Of a DNA stretch of 36,501 nucleotides, positions 7,356-15,011 are shown piece after piece (the stretch's first letter is position 1; each line of letters begins with the position of its first letter). The stretch covers positions 1-36,501 of the forward strand of contig NZ_JACDDD010000035.1 in assembly GCF_013817205.1 (NCBI RefSeq), in the 5' to 3' direction. This stretch comes from Polaromonas sp. GTDB lineage: Bacteria; Pseudomonadota; Gammaproteobacteria; Burkholderiales; Burkholderiaceae_C. A program made the translations under genes and the position numbers. Under the pieces are notes generated by a model. The model saw only the letters and a program-made list of their open reading frames with translations, was not told the DNA's origin and searched no databases.

Positions 7356-7978
7356 TTGGACACAGCGAGCTTGATGCCAAAGCCGATCAGGAAAACACCC
7401 GCCGCCTTGTTCAGCCAGCTGGAAACTTGGGGGTTGGCGCGGATGCGCTCAGCCAGAAAGTGGGTGATCAGCACCGATGTCAGACCATACAGAAAAGTCA
7501 GGCCTGCAATCGTGACGGCCATCACCGCAAAAGTGGTCAGGCCCTGGTGCTGGGCGGGGTCCACGAATAGCGGGAAAAAGGCCATGTAGAAAACAATCGC
7601 CTTGGGATTGAGCAAGGTGATCAGCAGCGCCTGGCGGAAGTAGTGCCTGGGTTTGATCTCAAGAATGGGGGCGTCGCCGGGTTTGGCCATCAACATCTTG
7701 ATGCCCAGCCAGGCCAGATAGACGGCACCCGCCCACTGGACGATGTGGAAAGCCGTTGGGTACGCCACCATCACGGCCGACACGCCAGCCACCGCCGCCC
7801 ACAGCAAGACCTGGTCACCGGCGATAACGCCGAAGGTTGCCCCCATGCCGCCGGACATGCCGCCCTTGCTGGTCGAGGTGATCAACGCCAGGTTGCCCGG
7901 GCCGGGAATCAACAAAAACACAATGATGGCGACAACAAAAGCACCGTAGTCGGCTACGCCAACAAATGAACCCAGCAT
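7352..7978 (-). CDS. LysE/RhtB-family amino-acid exporter
   Basis: The 208-residue membrane protein has about six hydrophobic segments. The family signature FLLIPGPGNLALITSTSKGG is in the first third, followed by GDQVLLWAAVAGVSAV and YLAWLGIKML; LITLLNPKAIVFYMAFFPLF is the conserved central motif. Members export amino acids or related metabolites from the cytoplasm; the substrate here is unknown. It lies between rsmG and parA and overlaps parA by four bases (ATGA), so translation is probably coupled. GGAGGT-like sequence (GGAGGTTTTCC on the minus strand) precedes the ATG. Confidence 0.88.
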   Translation of the reverse strand: MLGSFVGVADYGAFVVAIIVFLLIPGPGNLALITSTSKGGMSGGMGATFGVIAGDQVLLWAAVAGVSAVMVAYPTAFHIVQWAGAVYLAWLGIKMLMAKPGDAPILEIKPRHYFRQALLITLLNPKAIVFYMAFFPLFVDPAQHQGLTTFAVMAVTIAGLTFLYGLTSVLITHFLAERIRANPQVSSWLNKAAGVFLIGFGIKLAVSK

Positions 7979-8050
7979 GGAAAACCTCCAGAAACAGAGG
8001 ACTTGAGTTTACGTCAGCAGTTGGGCGTGAAAATCAGGTGGCACGGAGTA

Positions 8051-8713
8051 TCAAGCCGGTTCTGCTGCTTTCGGGCGCATCCAGATGAGGCAACGCTCGG
8101 CGTCCAGCCCCGGCACGATCAGCTGCTCCACGTGAAACACCTCCGCCGTCGCGGGCAGAACGGCCATCTCGTCGGCTGGGTGTTTGCCCTTCATGGCCAT
8201 CCAGACGCCAGAGGGGGCAAGCGCCCCGCCCGACCACTGGGTGAAGTCGTGCAGCGAGGCAAAGGCCCGCGAACAGACCACGTCGAAAGGCTCTTTAAGG
8301 TTTTCGACCCGCGCATGGATGCCGGTCAAGTTGGGCAGCTTCAGCGCCAGCGCCGCCTGCTTGATAAACGCGGCTTTTTTGGCCACGGTGTCCACACAAC
8401 TCACCGCCACCTCCGGACAACAGGCCGCAATCACCACGCCCGGCAAGCCGGCGCCCGAACCGACGTCCAGCAGACTGGCGCGCTGCAGCCCGGCTTGCGC
8501 CAGATGCCGGCGCAGGGGACGGATCACCGCCAGGCTGTCGAGCAGATGGTGTGTCAGCATCACGGCCGGGTCACGCACCGCCGTCAGGTTGTAGACCTGG
8601 GTCCATTTGGCGATCAGGTCCAGGTAGTCCAGCAACTGGCCCACCTGCACATCGCCCAGATCCAGTTGGAGCGCGCTCAGCCCGGCGCGCAGTTCAGGTT
8701 CGCGCGGCCTCAT
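8051..8713 (-). CDS. rsmG: 16S rRNA (guanine-527-N7)-methyltransferase RsmG
   Basis: The 220-residue enzyme methylates G527 of 16S rRNA with S-adenosylmethionine. The N-terminal helical part contains YLDLIAKWTQVYNLTAVRDP and HHLLDSLAVI. The methyltransferase motif I is LLDVGSGAGLPGVVIA, and the later ENLKEPFDVVCSRAFASL and MKGKHP segments match the GidB family. The ATG overlaps the mnmG stop by one base (TGATG), as is usual for this pair. A near-consensus parS site lies within the coding sequence (8124-8139). Confidence 0.96.
   Translation of the reverse strand: MRPREPELRAGLSALQLDLGDVQVGQLLDYLDLIAKWTQVYNLTAVRDPAVMLTHHLLDSLAVIRPLRRHLAQAGLQRASLLDVGSGAGLPGVVIAACCPEVAVSCVDTVAKKAAFIKQAALALKLPNLTGIHARVENLKEPFDVVCSRAFASLHDFTQWSGGALAPSGVWMAMKGKHPADEMAVLPATAEVFHVEQLIVPGLDAERCLIWMRPKAAEPA
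8124..8139. promoter_or_regulatory. parS-like ParB binding site (one mismatch)
   Basis: TGCTCCACGTGAAACA differs at one position from the parS variant TGTTCCACGTGAAACA. It lies in rsmG, about 0.8 kb from parA. It is weaker than the other two sites but has the intact CACGTG centre and a perfect right arm. Confidence 0.7.
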
Positions 8714-10710
8714 CAGGCGTCGGCCTGTTCGGTGGTTTTGAGCGGAACCGTGTTTTTCCAGAGGTTCTTTTTCAGGTGCACCAGCAACAAAGAAACCGTC
8801 GCCGGCGTGATGCCGGAGATGCGCGAGGCCAGGCCCAGGGTTTCCGGACGATGCTTGGCCAGGGTCTGGCGCGCCTCAAAACTCAGGGCCGAGACCTGCA
8901 GGTAGTCCAGGTCGGCCGGCAACTTAAGGTTCTCGTAATGCGAGGCGCGCTCGACCTCGGTTTTCTGCAAGTCGATGTAGCCGGCGTATTTGACGGCAAT
9001 CTCGATCTGCTCAATCACGCTGCGCGCCATATCCGCCCCGGCTGATGTTTCACGTGGAACACCTTCCGCATCCACAGGGGCCAAATCCGGGTTCACATGC
9101 TTGCCGCCCTCCAGAGACATCAGCGCGGCGTAGTTCACATCGGGTCGTCGCAGCAAGTCAAGCAGGTTGTATTCATGCTCAATCGCCTTGCCCAGCACCC
9201 GCTCGGCCTCCGCCGCCGGCAGGCTACGCGGGTTGACCCAGATGGAACGCAGGCGTTCTGTTTCACGTGAAACAGCGTCGCGCTTGCGATTGAAGGCTTC
9301 CCAACGTGCGTCATCAACCAGCCCCAACTCCCTGCCCTTTTCAGTCAGGCGCATGTCGGCGTTGTCCTCCCGCAGCATCAGGCGGAACTCGGCCCGGCTG
9401 GTGAACATGCGGTAGGGCTCGGTCACGCCTTTGGTGATCAGGTCGTCCACCAGCACGCCGAGGTAGGCCTCATCGCGTTTGGGCAACCAGGCATCTTTGC
9501 CCTGGCACTGCAGTGCCGCATTGATGCCGGCGAACATGCCCTGGGCTGCCGCCTCTTCGTAACCAGTGGTGCCATTGATCTGGCCCGCAAAAAACAGGCC
9601 GCCAATCTGGCGGGTCTCAAAGGTAGTCTTGAGCGAGCGCGGGTCGAAGTAGTCGTATTCGATGGCGTAACCGGGCCGCAGGATGTGGGCGTTTTCCATG
9701 CCGGCCATGGACCGCACCAAGTCATACTGGATGTCGAAAGGCAGGCTGGTCGAGATGCCGTTGGGGTAAATCTCGTGGGTGGTGAGGCCCTCGGGCTCCA
9801 GGAAAATCTGGTGGCTTTCCTTGCCGGCAAAGCGGTTGATCTTGTCTTCCACGCTCGGGCAATAACGCGGGCCCACGCCATCAATCTTGCCGGTGAACAT
9901 CGGGCTGCGGTCAAAACCGGAGCGAATGATCTCGTGCGTGCGCTCGTTGGTGTGGGTGATCCAGCACGGCATTTGCTTGGGGTGCGGTATCTGCCCGCCC
10001 ATGAAGCTGAACACCGGAACCGGCCCGGCCGTGCCGCCGGGCATGCCGTCGCCGGGCTGCACCGTGCATTTGCTGAAGTCGATGCTGCGGCCGTCGATGC
10101 GCGGCGGTGTACCGGTTTTCAGCCGGCCCTGCGGCAGCTTGAGTTCTTTCAGGCGCGCGCTCAGCGACACCGCCGGCGGGTCGCCCGCCCTGCCCGCCGC
10201 GTAGTTCTGCAGCCCCACATGGATCTTGCCGTCCAGAAAAGTCCCGGCCGTCAACACCACGGTGCGCGATCGGAACTTGATGCCGACCTGGGTCACCGCA
10301 CCCACGACCCGGTCACCCTCGACCATCAAATCGTCCACCGCCTGCTGGAAAAGCCACAAATTCGGCTGGTTCTCCAGCTTCCGGCGGATCGCCGCCTTAT
10401 AAAGAATACGGTCAGCCTGCGCCCGGGTAGCACGCACGGCCGGACCTTTGGAGCTGTTGAGAATGCGAAACTGAATGCCGCCCTCGTCGGTCGCCAGCGC
10501 CATCGCGCCGCCCATGGCATCAACCTCTTTCACCAGGTGGCCCTTGCCGATGCCGCCTATGGACGGGTTGCAACTCATCTGGCCCAGCGTCTCGATGTTG
10601 TGCGAGAGCAGCAAAGTCTTGCAGCCCATGCGGGCAGCGGCCAGAGCGGCCTCAGTGCCGGCATGGCCACCACCGACCACGATCACGTCAAATTCTTGGG
10701 GGTAAAACAT
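8713..10710 (-). CDS. mnmG: tRNA uridine-5-carboxymethylaminomethyl(34) synthesis enzyme MnmG
   Basis: The 665-residue FAD enzyme works with MnmE to modify the wobble uridine of certain tRNAs. The N-terminal FAD motif [19 protein letters not shown], the [19 protein letters not shown] segment, [14 protein letters not shown] (here [14 protein letters not shown]), [12 protein letters not shown] and the [11 protein letters not shown] motif are all conserved. The C-terminal MnmE/tRNA-binding helical domain ends with [19 protein letters not shown]. Two parS sites are embedded in the coding sequence. It starts 2 bases after the VapC-like stop codon, so it is probably co-transcribed with the toxin-antitoxin pair and read through to rsmG and the par genes. 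Confidence 0.97.
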   Translation of the reverse strand: MFYPQEFDVIVVGGGHAGTEAALAAARMGCKTLLLSHNIETLGQMSCNPSIGGIGKGHLVKEVDAMGGAMALATDEGGIQFRILNSSKGPAVRATRAQADRILYKAAIRRKLENQPNLWLFQQAVDDLMVEGDRVVGAVTQVGIKFRSRTVVLTAGTFLDGKIHVGLQNYAAGRAGDPPAVSLSARLKELKLPQGRLKTGTPPRIDGRSIDFSKCTVQPGDGMPGGTAGPVPVFSFMGGQIPHPKQMPCWITHTNERTHEIIRSGFDRSPMFTGKIDGVGPRYCPSVEDKINRFAGKESHQIFLEPEGLTTHEIYPNGISTSLPFDIQYDLVRSMAGMENAHILRPGYAIEYDYFDPRSLKTTFETRQIGGLFFAGQINGTTGYEEAAAQGMFAGINAALQCQGKDAWLPKRDEAYLGVLVDDLITKGVTEPYRMFTSRAEFRLMLREDNADMRLTEKGRELGLVDDARWEAFNRKRDAVSRETERLRSIWVNPRSLPAAEAERVLGKAIEHEYNLLDLLRRPDVNYAALMSLEGGKHVNPDLAPVDAEGVPRETSAGADMARSVIEQIEIAVKYAGYIDLQKTEVERASHYENLKLPADLDYLQVSALSFEARQTLAKHRPETLGLASRISGITPATVSLLLVHLKKNLWKNTVPLKTTEQADA
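9046..9061. promoter_or_regulatory. parS site (full consensus match)
   Basis: TGTTTCACGTGGAACA is the reverse complement of TGTTCCACGTGAAACA, an exact match to the widely conserved parS consensus TGTTNCACGTGAAACA. It lies in the 3' half of mnmG, on the upstream side of the parA/parB genes. Confidence 0.92.
9259..9274. promoter_or_regulatory. parS site (perfect palindrome)
   Basis: TGTTTCACGTGAAACA is a perfect 16-bp palindrome and an exact parS consensus. It lies in mnmG, 198 bases from the previous site. Close clustering of strong sites is typical of ParB loading zones near the chromosome origin. Confidence 0.95.
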
Positions 10711-10712
10711 CT

Positions 10713-11123
10713 TCAGTTCTCAATCAATTCTGTCGGCAAACCCATGCTGCTTGCCACTTGGGCTTGTCGTTTGTCGGCCGTTACAAAAAGGTCTATCCTG
10801 CCAACGAGCGCGCTGCCAATATGGAGGGCGTCCATGGCACGAAGCGGGCCCAGCTCCATGGCCGAAAAGGCAAAGCGCTCCACCCGCGCATCCAGCGGTA
10901 CCAGCGTCATGTCCGCCACATCGCTTTGCGCGGCGGCCCACGCCCGATTAAATTCGGGGGCAGGCAGGCTGCCATCACGGCGACGCCGCAGCAGCGCAGA
11001 GGCCACCTCGGTCTTGCAATGCGCGGCAACCAGCAACTCACTGGCCGCCTCAAAAAGGGCAAGAACGCGATCACGCCCCGCTTCACTAGCGTAGCGTTTG
11101 GTAAGTGCGGAAGCGTCAAACAT
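10713..11123 (-). CDS. PIN-domain ribonuclease toxin, VapC-like
   Basis: The 136-residue protein is a PIN-domain endoribonuclease, the toxin of a type II toxin-antitoxin pair. The four acidic metal ligands are in place: Asp3 ([11 protein letters not shown]), Glu39 (KTEVASAL), Asp98 ([10 protein letters not shown]) and Asp117 (FVTADKRQ). I chose the ATG at 11123 because it is preceded by GGGAGG with 8 bases of spacing and puts the first Asp at position 3, as in most VapC proteins. The frame is open to an ATG at 11204, which overlaps the antitoxin stop and would add 27 unrelated residues. The stop lies 2 bases before mnmG. Confidence 0.87.
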   Translation of the reverse strand: MFDASALTKRYASEAGRDRVLALFEAASELLVAAHCKTEVASALLRRRRDGSLPAPEFNRAWAAAQSDVADMTLVPLDARVERFAFSAMELGPLRAMDALHIGSALVGRIDLFVTADKRQAQVASSMGLPTELIEN

Positions 11124-11197
11124 CAAACGCGCCTCCCAATTGCGCGCCACTACGCGGCTTGCCGGCGGTGCAGCCGGATAAGGGGCAGACGCACGCT

Positions 11198-11440
11198 TTA
11201 CCATGGAGACTCGCTACGCTCATCGAGCACCGCTTGCGACAAGGACACGCCAGGCGGCAAAACCACCGGTTCAAAGGGGCGCTTCCAGCTAGGCACCTTC
11301 ACCACCTCCTCTGACTTCAGAGGAACCAGCTCTGCCACGGGTTTGCCATGCCGCAGAATCCGCACGGTTTCACCGCGTTCGACCAGATCAATCATGGCGG
11401 AGGCTTGAGCGCGAAACTCGCTGAGAGCAATGGTGTGCAT
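11198..11440 (-). CDS. Phd/YefM-type antitoxin
   Basis: The 80-residue protein starts MHTIALSEFRAQASAMIDLV, continues ERGETVRILRHGKPVAELVP and then has an extended C-terminal tail. The first half is the Phd/YefM DNA-binding fold; the tail would wrap around the toxin. The ATG at 11440 is preferred over a TTG three codons upstream. No clear Shine-Dalgarno sequence precedes it; instead a TGTAC palindrome begins 3 bases upstream. The toxin gene follows on the same strand. Confidence 0.85.
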   Translation of the reverse strand: MHTIALSEFRAQASAMIDLVERGETVRILRHGKPVAELVPLKSEEVVKVPSWKRPFEPVVLPPGVSLSQAVLDERSESPW

Positions 11441-11442
11441 TT

Positions 11443-11467
11443 TGTACAAAATTGGTTATTTCGTACA
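11443..11467. promoter_or_regulatory. probable antitoxin operator
   Basis: The near-perfect inverted repeat TGTACAAAAT / ATTTCGTACA is separated by a few bases. It abuts the antitoxin ATG and lies in the divergent gap before the FMN reductase. Phd/YefM-toxin complexes usually bind such palindromes to repress their own promoter, so autoregulation is a reasonable inference. Confidence 0.6.
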
Positions 11468-11541
11468 TTTTAGCGGGTTTCAGCTTGCCCCCAGTACCAT
11501 ACGCAGTTTTTCTCCATGCGGCCTGTGGTGAAATCAATTGC

Positions 11542-12132
11542 ATGAGCGCCCCTTCCAAACTCCTCGTCTTTGCTGGCAGCACCCGTCTGGCCTCCTTCAA
11601 CCGCAAACTCGCCCATGCCGCCGCCGATCTGGCGCGCGCCAGCGGCGGTGAAGTCACCCACATCGAACTGGCCGACTTCGACATCCCCATGTACAACGCC
11701 GACCTGGAAGCCCAAGGCACGCCCGCCGACGTCATGAAGCTCAAGCAGATCATGTATGAGCACCCGGCCTGGATCATCTGCTCGCCCGAGTACAACGGCA
11801 GCTACACCGCCCTGCTGAAAAACACCGTCGACTGGGTCTCCAGCCCGGTCAAAAGCGACCCGGCCTGGCAGGACGGCAACAAGGCTTTCACCGGCAAGGT
11901 CGTGGGCATGCTCAGCGCCTCATCCGGCGCCCTGGGCGGCCTGCGTTCGCAAAGCCATCTGGCCCCACTGCTGCTCAACTTGCAATGCTGGTTGGCGCCG
12001 CGTGCGTTTGCCTTGGGCCATGCCGGCGACGCGTTTGATACGCAAGGCCAGCTGATCAATGACAAACACCGCAGCAACGTGCAGGCGGTGATCGACCAGG
12101 TTCTTTTTGCGGCCAATCGTCTGGCGCACTGA
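11542..12132 (+). CDS. NAD(P)H-dependent FMN reductase family protein
   Basis: The 196-residue flavodoxin-fold protein shows the FMN-phosphate loop AGSTRLASFNRKLA near the N-terminus, NADLEAQGTPADV, and the flavin-ring loop SPEYNGSYTALLKNTVDWVS. This places it in the NADPH-dependent FMN reductase family with SsuE-, ArsH- and ChrR/YieF-like quinone or chromate reductases. Its physiological acceptor cannot be assigned. The ATG at 11542 gives the usual N-terminus MSAPSKLLVFAGSTR; a TTG-started frame extends 30 residues upstream but crosses the probable antitoxin operator. Confidence 0.85.
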   Translation: MSAPSKLLVFAGSTRLASFNRKLAHAAADLARASGGEVTHIELADFDIPMYNADLEAQGTPADVMKLKQIMYEHPAWIICSPEYNGSYTALLKNTVDWVSSPVKSDPAWQDGNKAFTGKVVGMLSASSGALGGLRSQSHLAPLLLNLQCWLAPRAFALGHAGDAFDTQGQLINDKHRSNVQAVIDQVLFAANRLAH

Positions 12133-12219
12133 CCAGCTGCGGCTGCTGGCAAATCCCTACAAGGCCGGGTAAGCGGCCCTCTATAGTCAAGGCCTCACCG
12201 TCTTACCTTCGAGGCCCGA

Positions 12220-13230
12220 ATGAACACTCCCAAGTCCCGCCGCAGCGCACTTCAATCCGGCTTGCGCACAGGCACCGCGCTGGTCGCAGCCACGGCCTTT
12301 CCGGGCCTATGGACAAGCGCGCAGGCACAAGCCACCTGGCCCAGCAAACCGATCCGCCTGCTGGTGCCCTTCGCCCCTGGCGGCAGTTCCGAGATCGTGG
12401 CCCGTTCGGCCGCCAATGAAATCAGCAAAAGCCTGGGCCAGAACGTGTTTGTTGAAAACAAGCCGGGCGCCAGCGGCAACATTGCCATGCAGGAATGCGC
12501 GGCCAGCACCGACGGCCACACCATGATCCTGGGCCACATCGGCACGCTGGCGGTCAACCCCTTCATCTTTGACAAGCTGCCTTTCGACACCAACCGCGAC
12601 TTCCGGCCGATTTCGCTGCTCGCCAAGGTGCCCAGCCTGTATGTGGTCAACGCCGACGTGCCGGCCAAAAACCTCAAAGAGTTCATCGCACTGGCCAAAG
12701 CCAAGACCGGCCAGCTCAATTACGGCTCGGCCGGCAACGGCAGCGCCGGTCACCTGGCGTTCGAGTACCTCAAGATGGCGGCGAATATTTTTGTGCTGCA
12801 TGTGCCCTACCGCGGTACCGGCCCGCAACTGACAGACCTGCTGGCCGGGCGGCTGGACGCTGCCAGCGTCGGCGCGCCAGCCATCCTCGGGCACATCAAG
12901 TCGGGCAAGCTGCGCTGCATTGCCACCGGTACCAGGGAGCGCCTGCCGCAGTTGCCCGACGTGCCCACGGTGGCAGAAAGCGGCTACCCCGGCTTTGAGA
13001 TGACGCAGTGGTACGGCCTGAATGCACCGGCCAGCATGCCGCAAATCGCCATCGACAAAATTGCCGAAGCCTGCGCCAAAGCCATGCGCAATCCGCAGGC
13101 CACCGAGCGCCTGCGTGGCGACACTGCACAACCCGTGGGCGACACCCCCGCGCAATACGCTGCGTTCATCAAGACTGAGCAGGAGCGCTGGAAACAGGTG
13201 GTGGCGCGCGCGAAGATCAAACCCGATTGA
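12220..13230 (+). CDS. Bug/TctC-family extracytoplasmic solute-binding protein
   Basis: The 336-residue protein has an N-terminal export signal (paired arginines SRRSALQ, a hydrophobic stretch, cleavage near AQAQA). The mature part shows the Bug signature WPSKPIRLLVPFAPGGSSEIVAR, then VFVENKPGASGNIAMQ and LPQLPDVPTVAESGYPGFE. These periplasmic proteins bind carboxylates and other small anions for tripartite tricarboxylate transporters or sensors, and occur as large orphan families in Burkholderiales. No membrane components (TctA/TctB) are nearby, so this is an orphan; ligand unknown. The arginine pair suggests, but does not prove, Tat export. Confidence 0.9.
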   Translation: MNTPKSRRSALQSGLRTGTALVAATAFPGLWTSAQAQATWPSKPIRLLVPFAPGGSSEIVARSAANEISKSLGQNVFVENKPGASGNIAMQECAASTDGHTMILGHIGTLAVNPFIFDKLPFDTNRDFRPISLLAKVPSLYVVNADVPAKNLKEFIALAKAKTGQLNYGSAGNGSAGHLAFEYLKMAANIFVLHVPYRGTGPQLTDLLAGRLDAASVGAPAILGHIKSGKLRCIATGTRERLPQLPDVPTVAESGYPGFEMTQWYGLNAPASMPQIAIDKIAEACAKAMRNPQATERLRGDTAQPVGDTPAQYAAFIKTEQERWKQVVARAKIKPD

Positions 13231-13262
13231 GGACCTCGGAATGCCTGCACCCGCGACTCCTG

Positions 13263-13320
13263 TATCAAACAGGCCGTCAGCCCTTGATGTACGCACGTCA
13301 TCAGCTGCCATTTTGATAGC
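13263..13320. repeat. dispersed intergenic palindromic repeat, copy C
   Basis: It reads TATCAAACAGGCCGTCAGCC, CTTGATGTACGCACGTCATC and AGCTGCCATTTTGATAG. The two ends (TATCAAA ... TTTTGATA) pair with each other and inner GATG/CATC blocks also pair, giving a long interrupted hairpin. It fills the gap between the Bug-type gene and the next small gene. Confidence 0.65.
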
Positions 13321-13332
13321 GCGCCACGTCCC

Positions 13333-13596
13333 ATGAACTGCCGACCCGGCTGCGGCGCCTGCTGCATCGCGCCGTCCATCAGCTCGCCGATTCCCGGCAT
13401 GCCGCACGGCAAGCCGGCCGGGGTGCGTTGTGTGCAGCTCGACGCAGCCAATGCCTGCCGCATCTTCGGGCGGCCGGAACGCCCGGCGGTCTGCGGGCAG
13501 CTGATGCCGTCGGCGGAAATGTGTGGCGTGAGCGCCAGCGCTGCAATGCTGTGGCTCAGCAGGCTGGAACTGGCCACTGCGCCACAACCGGCCTGA
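13333..13596 (+). CDS. small YkgJ-type CxxCxxCC cysteine-cluster protein
   Basis: The 87-residue protein begins [20 protein letters not shown], with the closely spaced cysteines of the YkgJ family, and adds cysteines in GVRCVQL, NACRIFG, AVCGQL and EMCGV. The family is thought to bind metal (zinc or an iron-sulfur centre); no defined function is known. It ends close to the convergent glutathione S-transferase gene. A dispersed repeat lies immediately upstream. Confidence 0.75.
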   Translation: MNCRPGCGACCIAPSISSPIPGMPHGKPAGVRCVQLDAANACRIFGRPERPAVCGQLMPSAEMCGVSASAAMLWLSRLELATAPQPA

Positions 13597-13647
13597 GATG
13601 GCCACTGGGGGGCCGGTCTGCGTGTGGCAAACGCGGCACCCGCCCGC

Positions 13648-14253
13648 TTACTTCAGCAAACCTTCATGCCGCATCGCTGCCTGGACGGCCGGCCGCGCTG
13701 CCACGCGCTCGCGAAACGCCGAGATGTTGGCAAATTCGCTGATGTCCACACCGACGCGGGGCGCCCAGTTGGTGACGGTGAACAGATAGGGGTCGGCCAC
13801 GCTGAAGTCGCCCATCAGATAGGGTTTGCCGGCGAGCTGGCCGTCCACCCATTTCATGCGCGACAGCAGCTTGTCGATGACCATGGGTTTGTAGTCCGCC
13901 GGGGTGGCTGAATTGAACAGCGGGCTGAATCCCTTGTGCAGCTCGGTGCCGATGAAGGTCAGCCAGGACTGTAGCTGGTAGCGTTCCAGGGTGCCGTTGG
14001 CTGGCGCGAGTTTTTTCTCGGGGACCTGGTCGGCGATGTACTGCACGATGGCCGGGCCTTCGGTAAGGCGGGTGCCGTCGTCAAGCTCCAGCAACGGCAC
14101 ATAACCGAGCGGGTTGATGGTGTAGTAGTCGGTGCCGTCCTCCAGCTGGTGGGTCTTGGTCGGGGCGGCCACATGCTCGAAGTCCAGGCCAGACTCATGC
14201 AGGGTGATGTGTGGGGACAGCGAGCAGGCGCCGGGGGAGTAATAAAGTTTCAT
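13648..14253 (-). CDS. gstA: glutathione S-transferase, beta class
   Basis: The 201-residue protein aligns with E. coli GstA throughout: MKLYYSPGACSLSPHITLHE with the beta-class Cys10, the glutathione-binding NPLGYVPLLELDDGTRLTEG and AIVQYIADQVPE, and TELHKGFSPLFN and FSVADPYLFTVTNWA in the helical domain. It conjugates or otherwise uses glutathione against electrophiles in the cytoplasm. I chose the ATG at 14253 for its typical N-terminus; the frame stays open far upstream into unrelated sequence. The symbol follows the similarity to E. coli GstA. Confidence 0.9.
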   Translation of the reverse strand: MKLYYSPGACSLSPHITLHESGLDFEHVAAPTKTHQLEDGTDYYTINPLGYVPLLELDDGTRLTEGPAIVQYIADQVPEKKLAPANGTLERYQLQSWLTFIGTELHKGFSPLFNSATPADYKPMVIDKLLSRMKWVDGQLAGKPYLMGDFSVADPYLFTVTNWAPRVGVDISEFANISAFRERVAARPAVQAAMRHEGLLK

Positions 14254-14371
14254 AAGGGTCCTTGGTCGGAAACAGGAAGAGGAAGAGAGTGGGCGTCTTC
14301 CCCTCCATGCTACCGCGTGGCGCGGTCTCGTGCTGCAGGCCGCCCGCGTGATGAATTGCACGCAATGCCGG

Positions 14372-14417
14372 CAGCCAACCCCCGTCCAGCAAGGGTCAAC
14401 AGCTATCAAAAACAGAG
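14372..14417. repeat. dispersed intergenic palindromic repeat, copy D (partial)
   Basis: It contains GCCAACCCCCGTCCAGCAAG, GGTCAACAGCTATCAAAAAC and AGAG. It matches the right half of copy A (ACAGCTATCAATAACATAG). The left half is degenerate. It lies in the roughly 290-base gap between gstA and the DUF1328 gene, in which I see no other gene. Confidence 0.5.
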
Positions 14418-14539
14418 CGTCTCGGCACATCTGGCCTTGTCCTACAGGGCCATGCGCAGGGCGCTGATTCGGCGGTTGCGAAGCGCGCCCTAACATCACA
14501 TCAGTGACTCGCAGGCGAGTTACCCTACCGGAGAAGCTG

Positions 14540-14725
14540 ATGCTCAAATACGCCATCATTTTTGCGACTATTTCCCTGATTGCCGGGGCCATGGGCTTTG
14601 GCGGCCTGGCTGCCGGTTCTGCCGGCATTGCCAAGATCCTGTTCGGCCTGTTCCTGATCCTGGCGGTCATTTTTGTGGTGCTTGCCGCGCTGGGTGTAGG
14701 AGCCGCGAGAAAGGCCCTCAAATAA
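14540..14725 (+). CDS. DUF1328 (YtjA-like) small membrane protein
   Basis: The 61-residue protein is almost entirely two membrane segments: MLKYAIIFATISLIAGAMGF, then GGLAAGSAGIAKILFGLFLI running into LAVIFVVLAALGVG, with a short basic tail. Length and the GFGGLAAGSAGIAKILF motif match DUF1328 proteins. The family is often found with stress-response genes, but function is unknown. GGAGAAG just upstream of the ATG at 14540 supports this start over a frame opening 12 codons earlier. Confidence 0.88.
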   Translation: MLKYAIIFATISLIAGAMGFGGLAAGSAGIAKILFGLFLILAVIFVVLAALGVGAARKALK

Positions 14726-14759
14726 ATGCAATCCGCAGTTTCATGGCCCGGATTTGCCA

Positions 14760-15011
14760 TGTCGCTTGATCACGAGACTCACAAGACACATGAGAAGGCC
14801 CAGCCCGGTGCCGGGCTGTCGCGTGACAGCATTCAGCGCGCCAGTGTCGCGCAGCAGTTGCTTGTAGCGCGCCTGCAAGCCCGCAACCGCCGTGATCTGT
14901 CCGTAGACCTGCTGGAGCGCGGCGCCCACGTGTTGTGGGTGACCTGCAAGAACTGGTTCTCTTCGGGGCAAGCGCCGGCAGTTGCGCCCGACGACCACAA
15001 CAAAGATACAG
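14760..15011 (+). other. gap without a recognisable gene
   Basis: Both strands hold open frames here (for example one on the plus strand starting MSLDHETHKTHEK), but none resembles a known family or has a convincing ribosome-binding site. The plus-strand frame overlaps the transglutaminase start. I leave the stretch unassigned; a small unrecognised gene is possible. Confidence 0.4.

Noticed and set aside
9685-11094. 469-codon open frame opposite mnmG and the VapC-like gene
   Set aside because: It is the antisense of two well-supported genes and shows no domain of its own.
11124-11204. 27-residue N-terminal extension of the VapC-like toxin
   Set aside because: The internal ATG at 11123 has GGGAGG at ideal spacing and gives the normal PIN-domain N-terminus; the extension has no similarity. 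An overlapping start at 11204 cannot be fully excluded.
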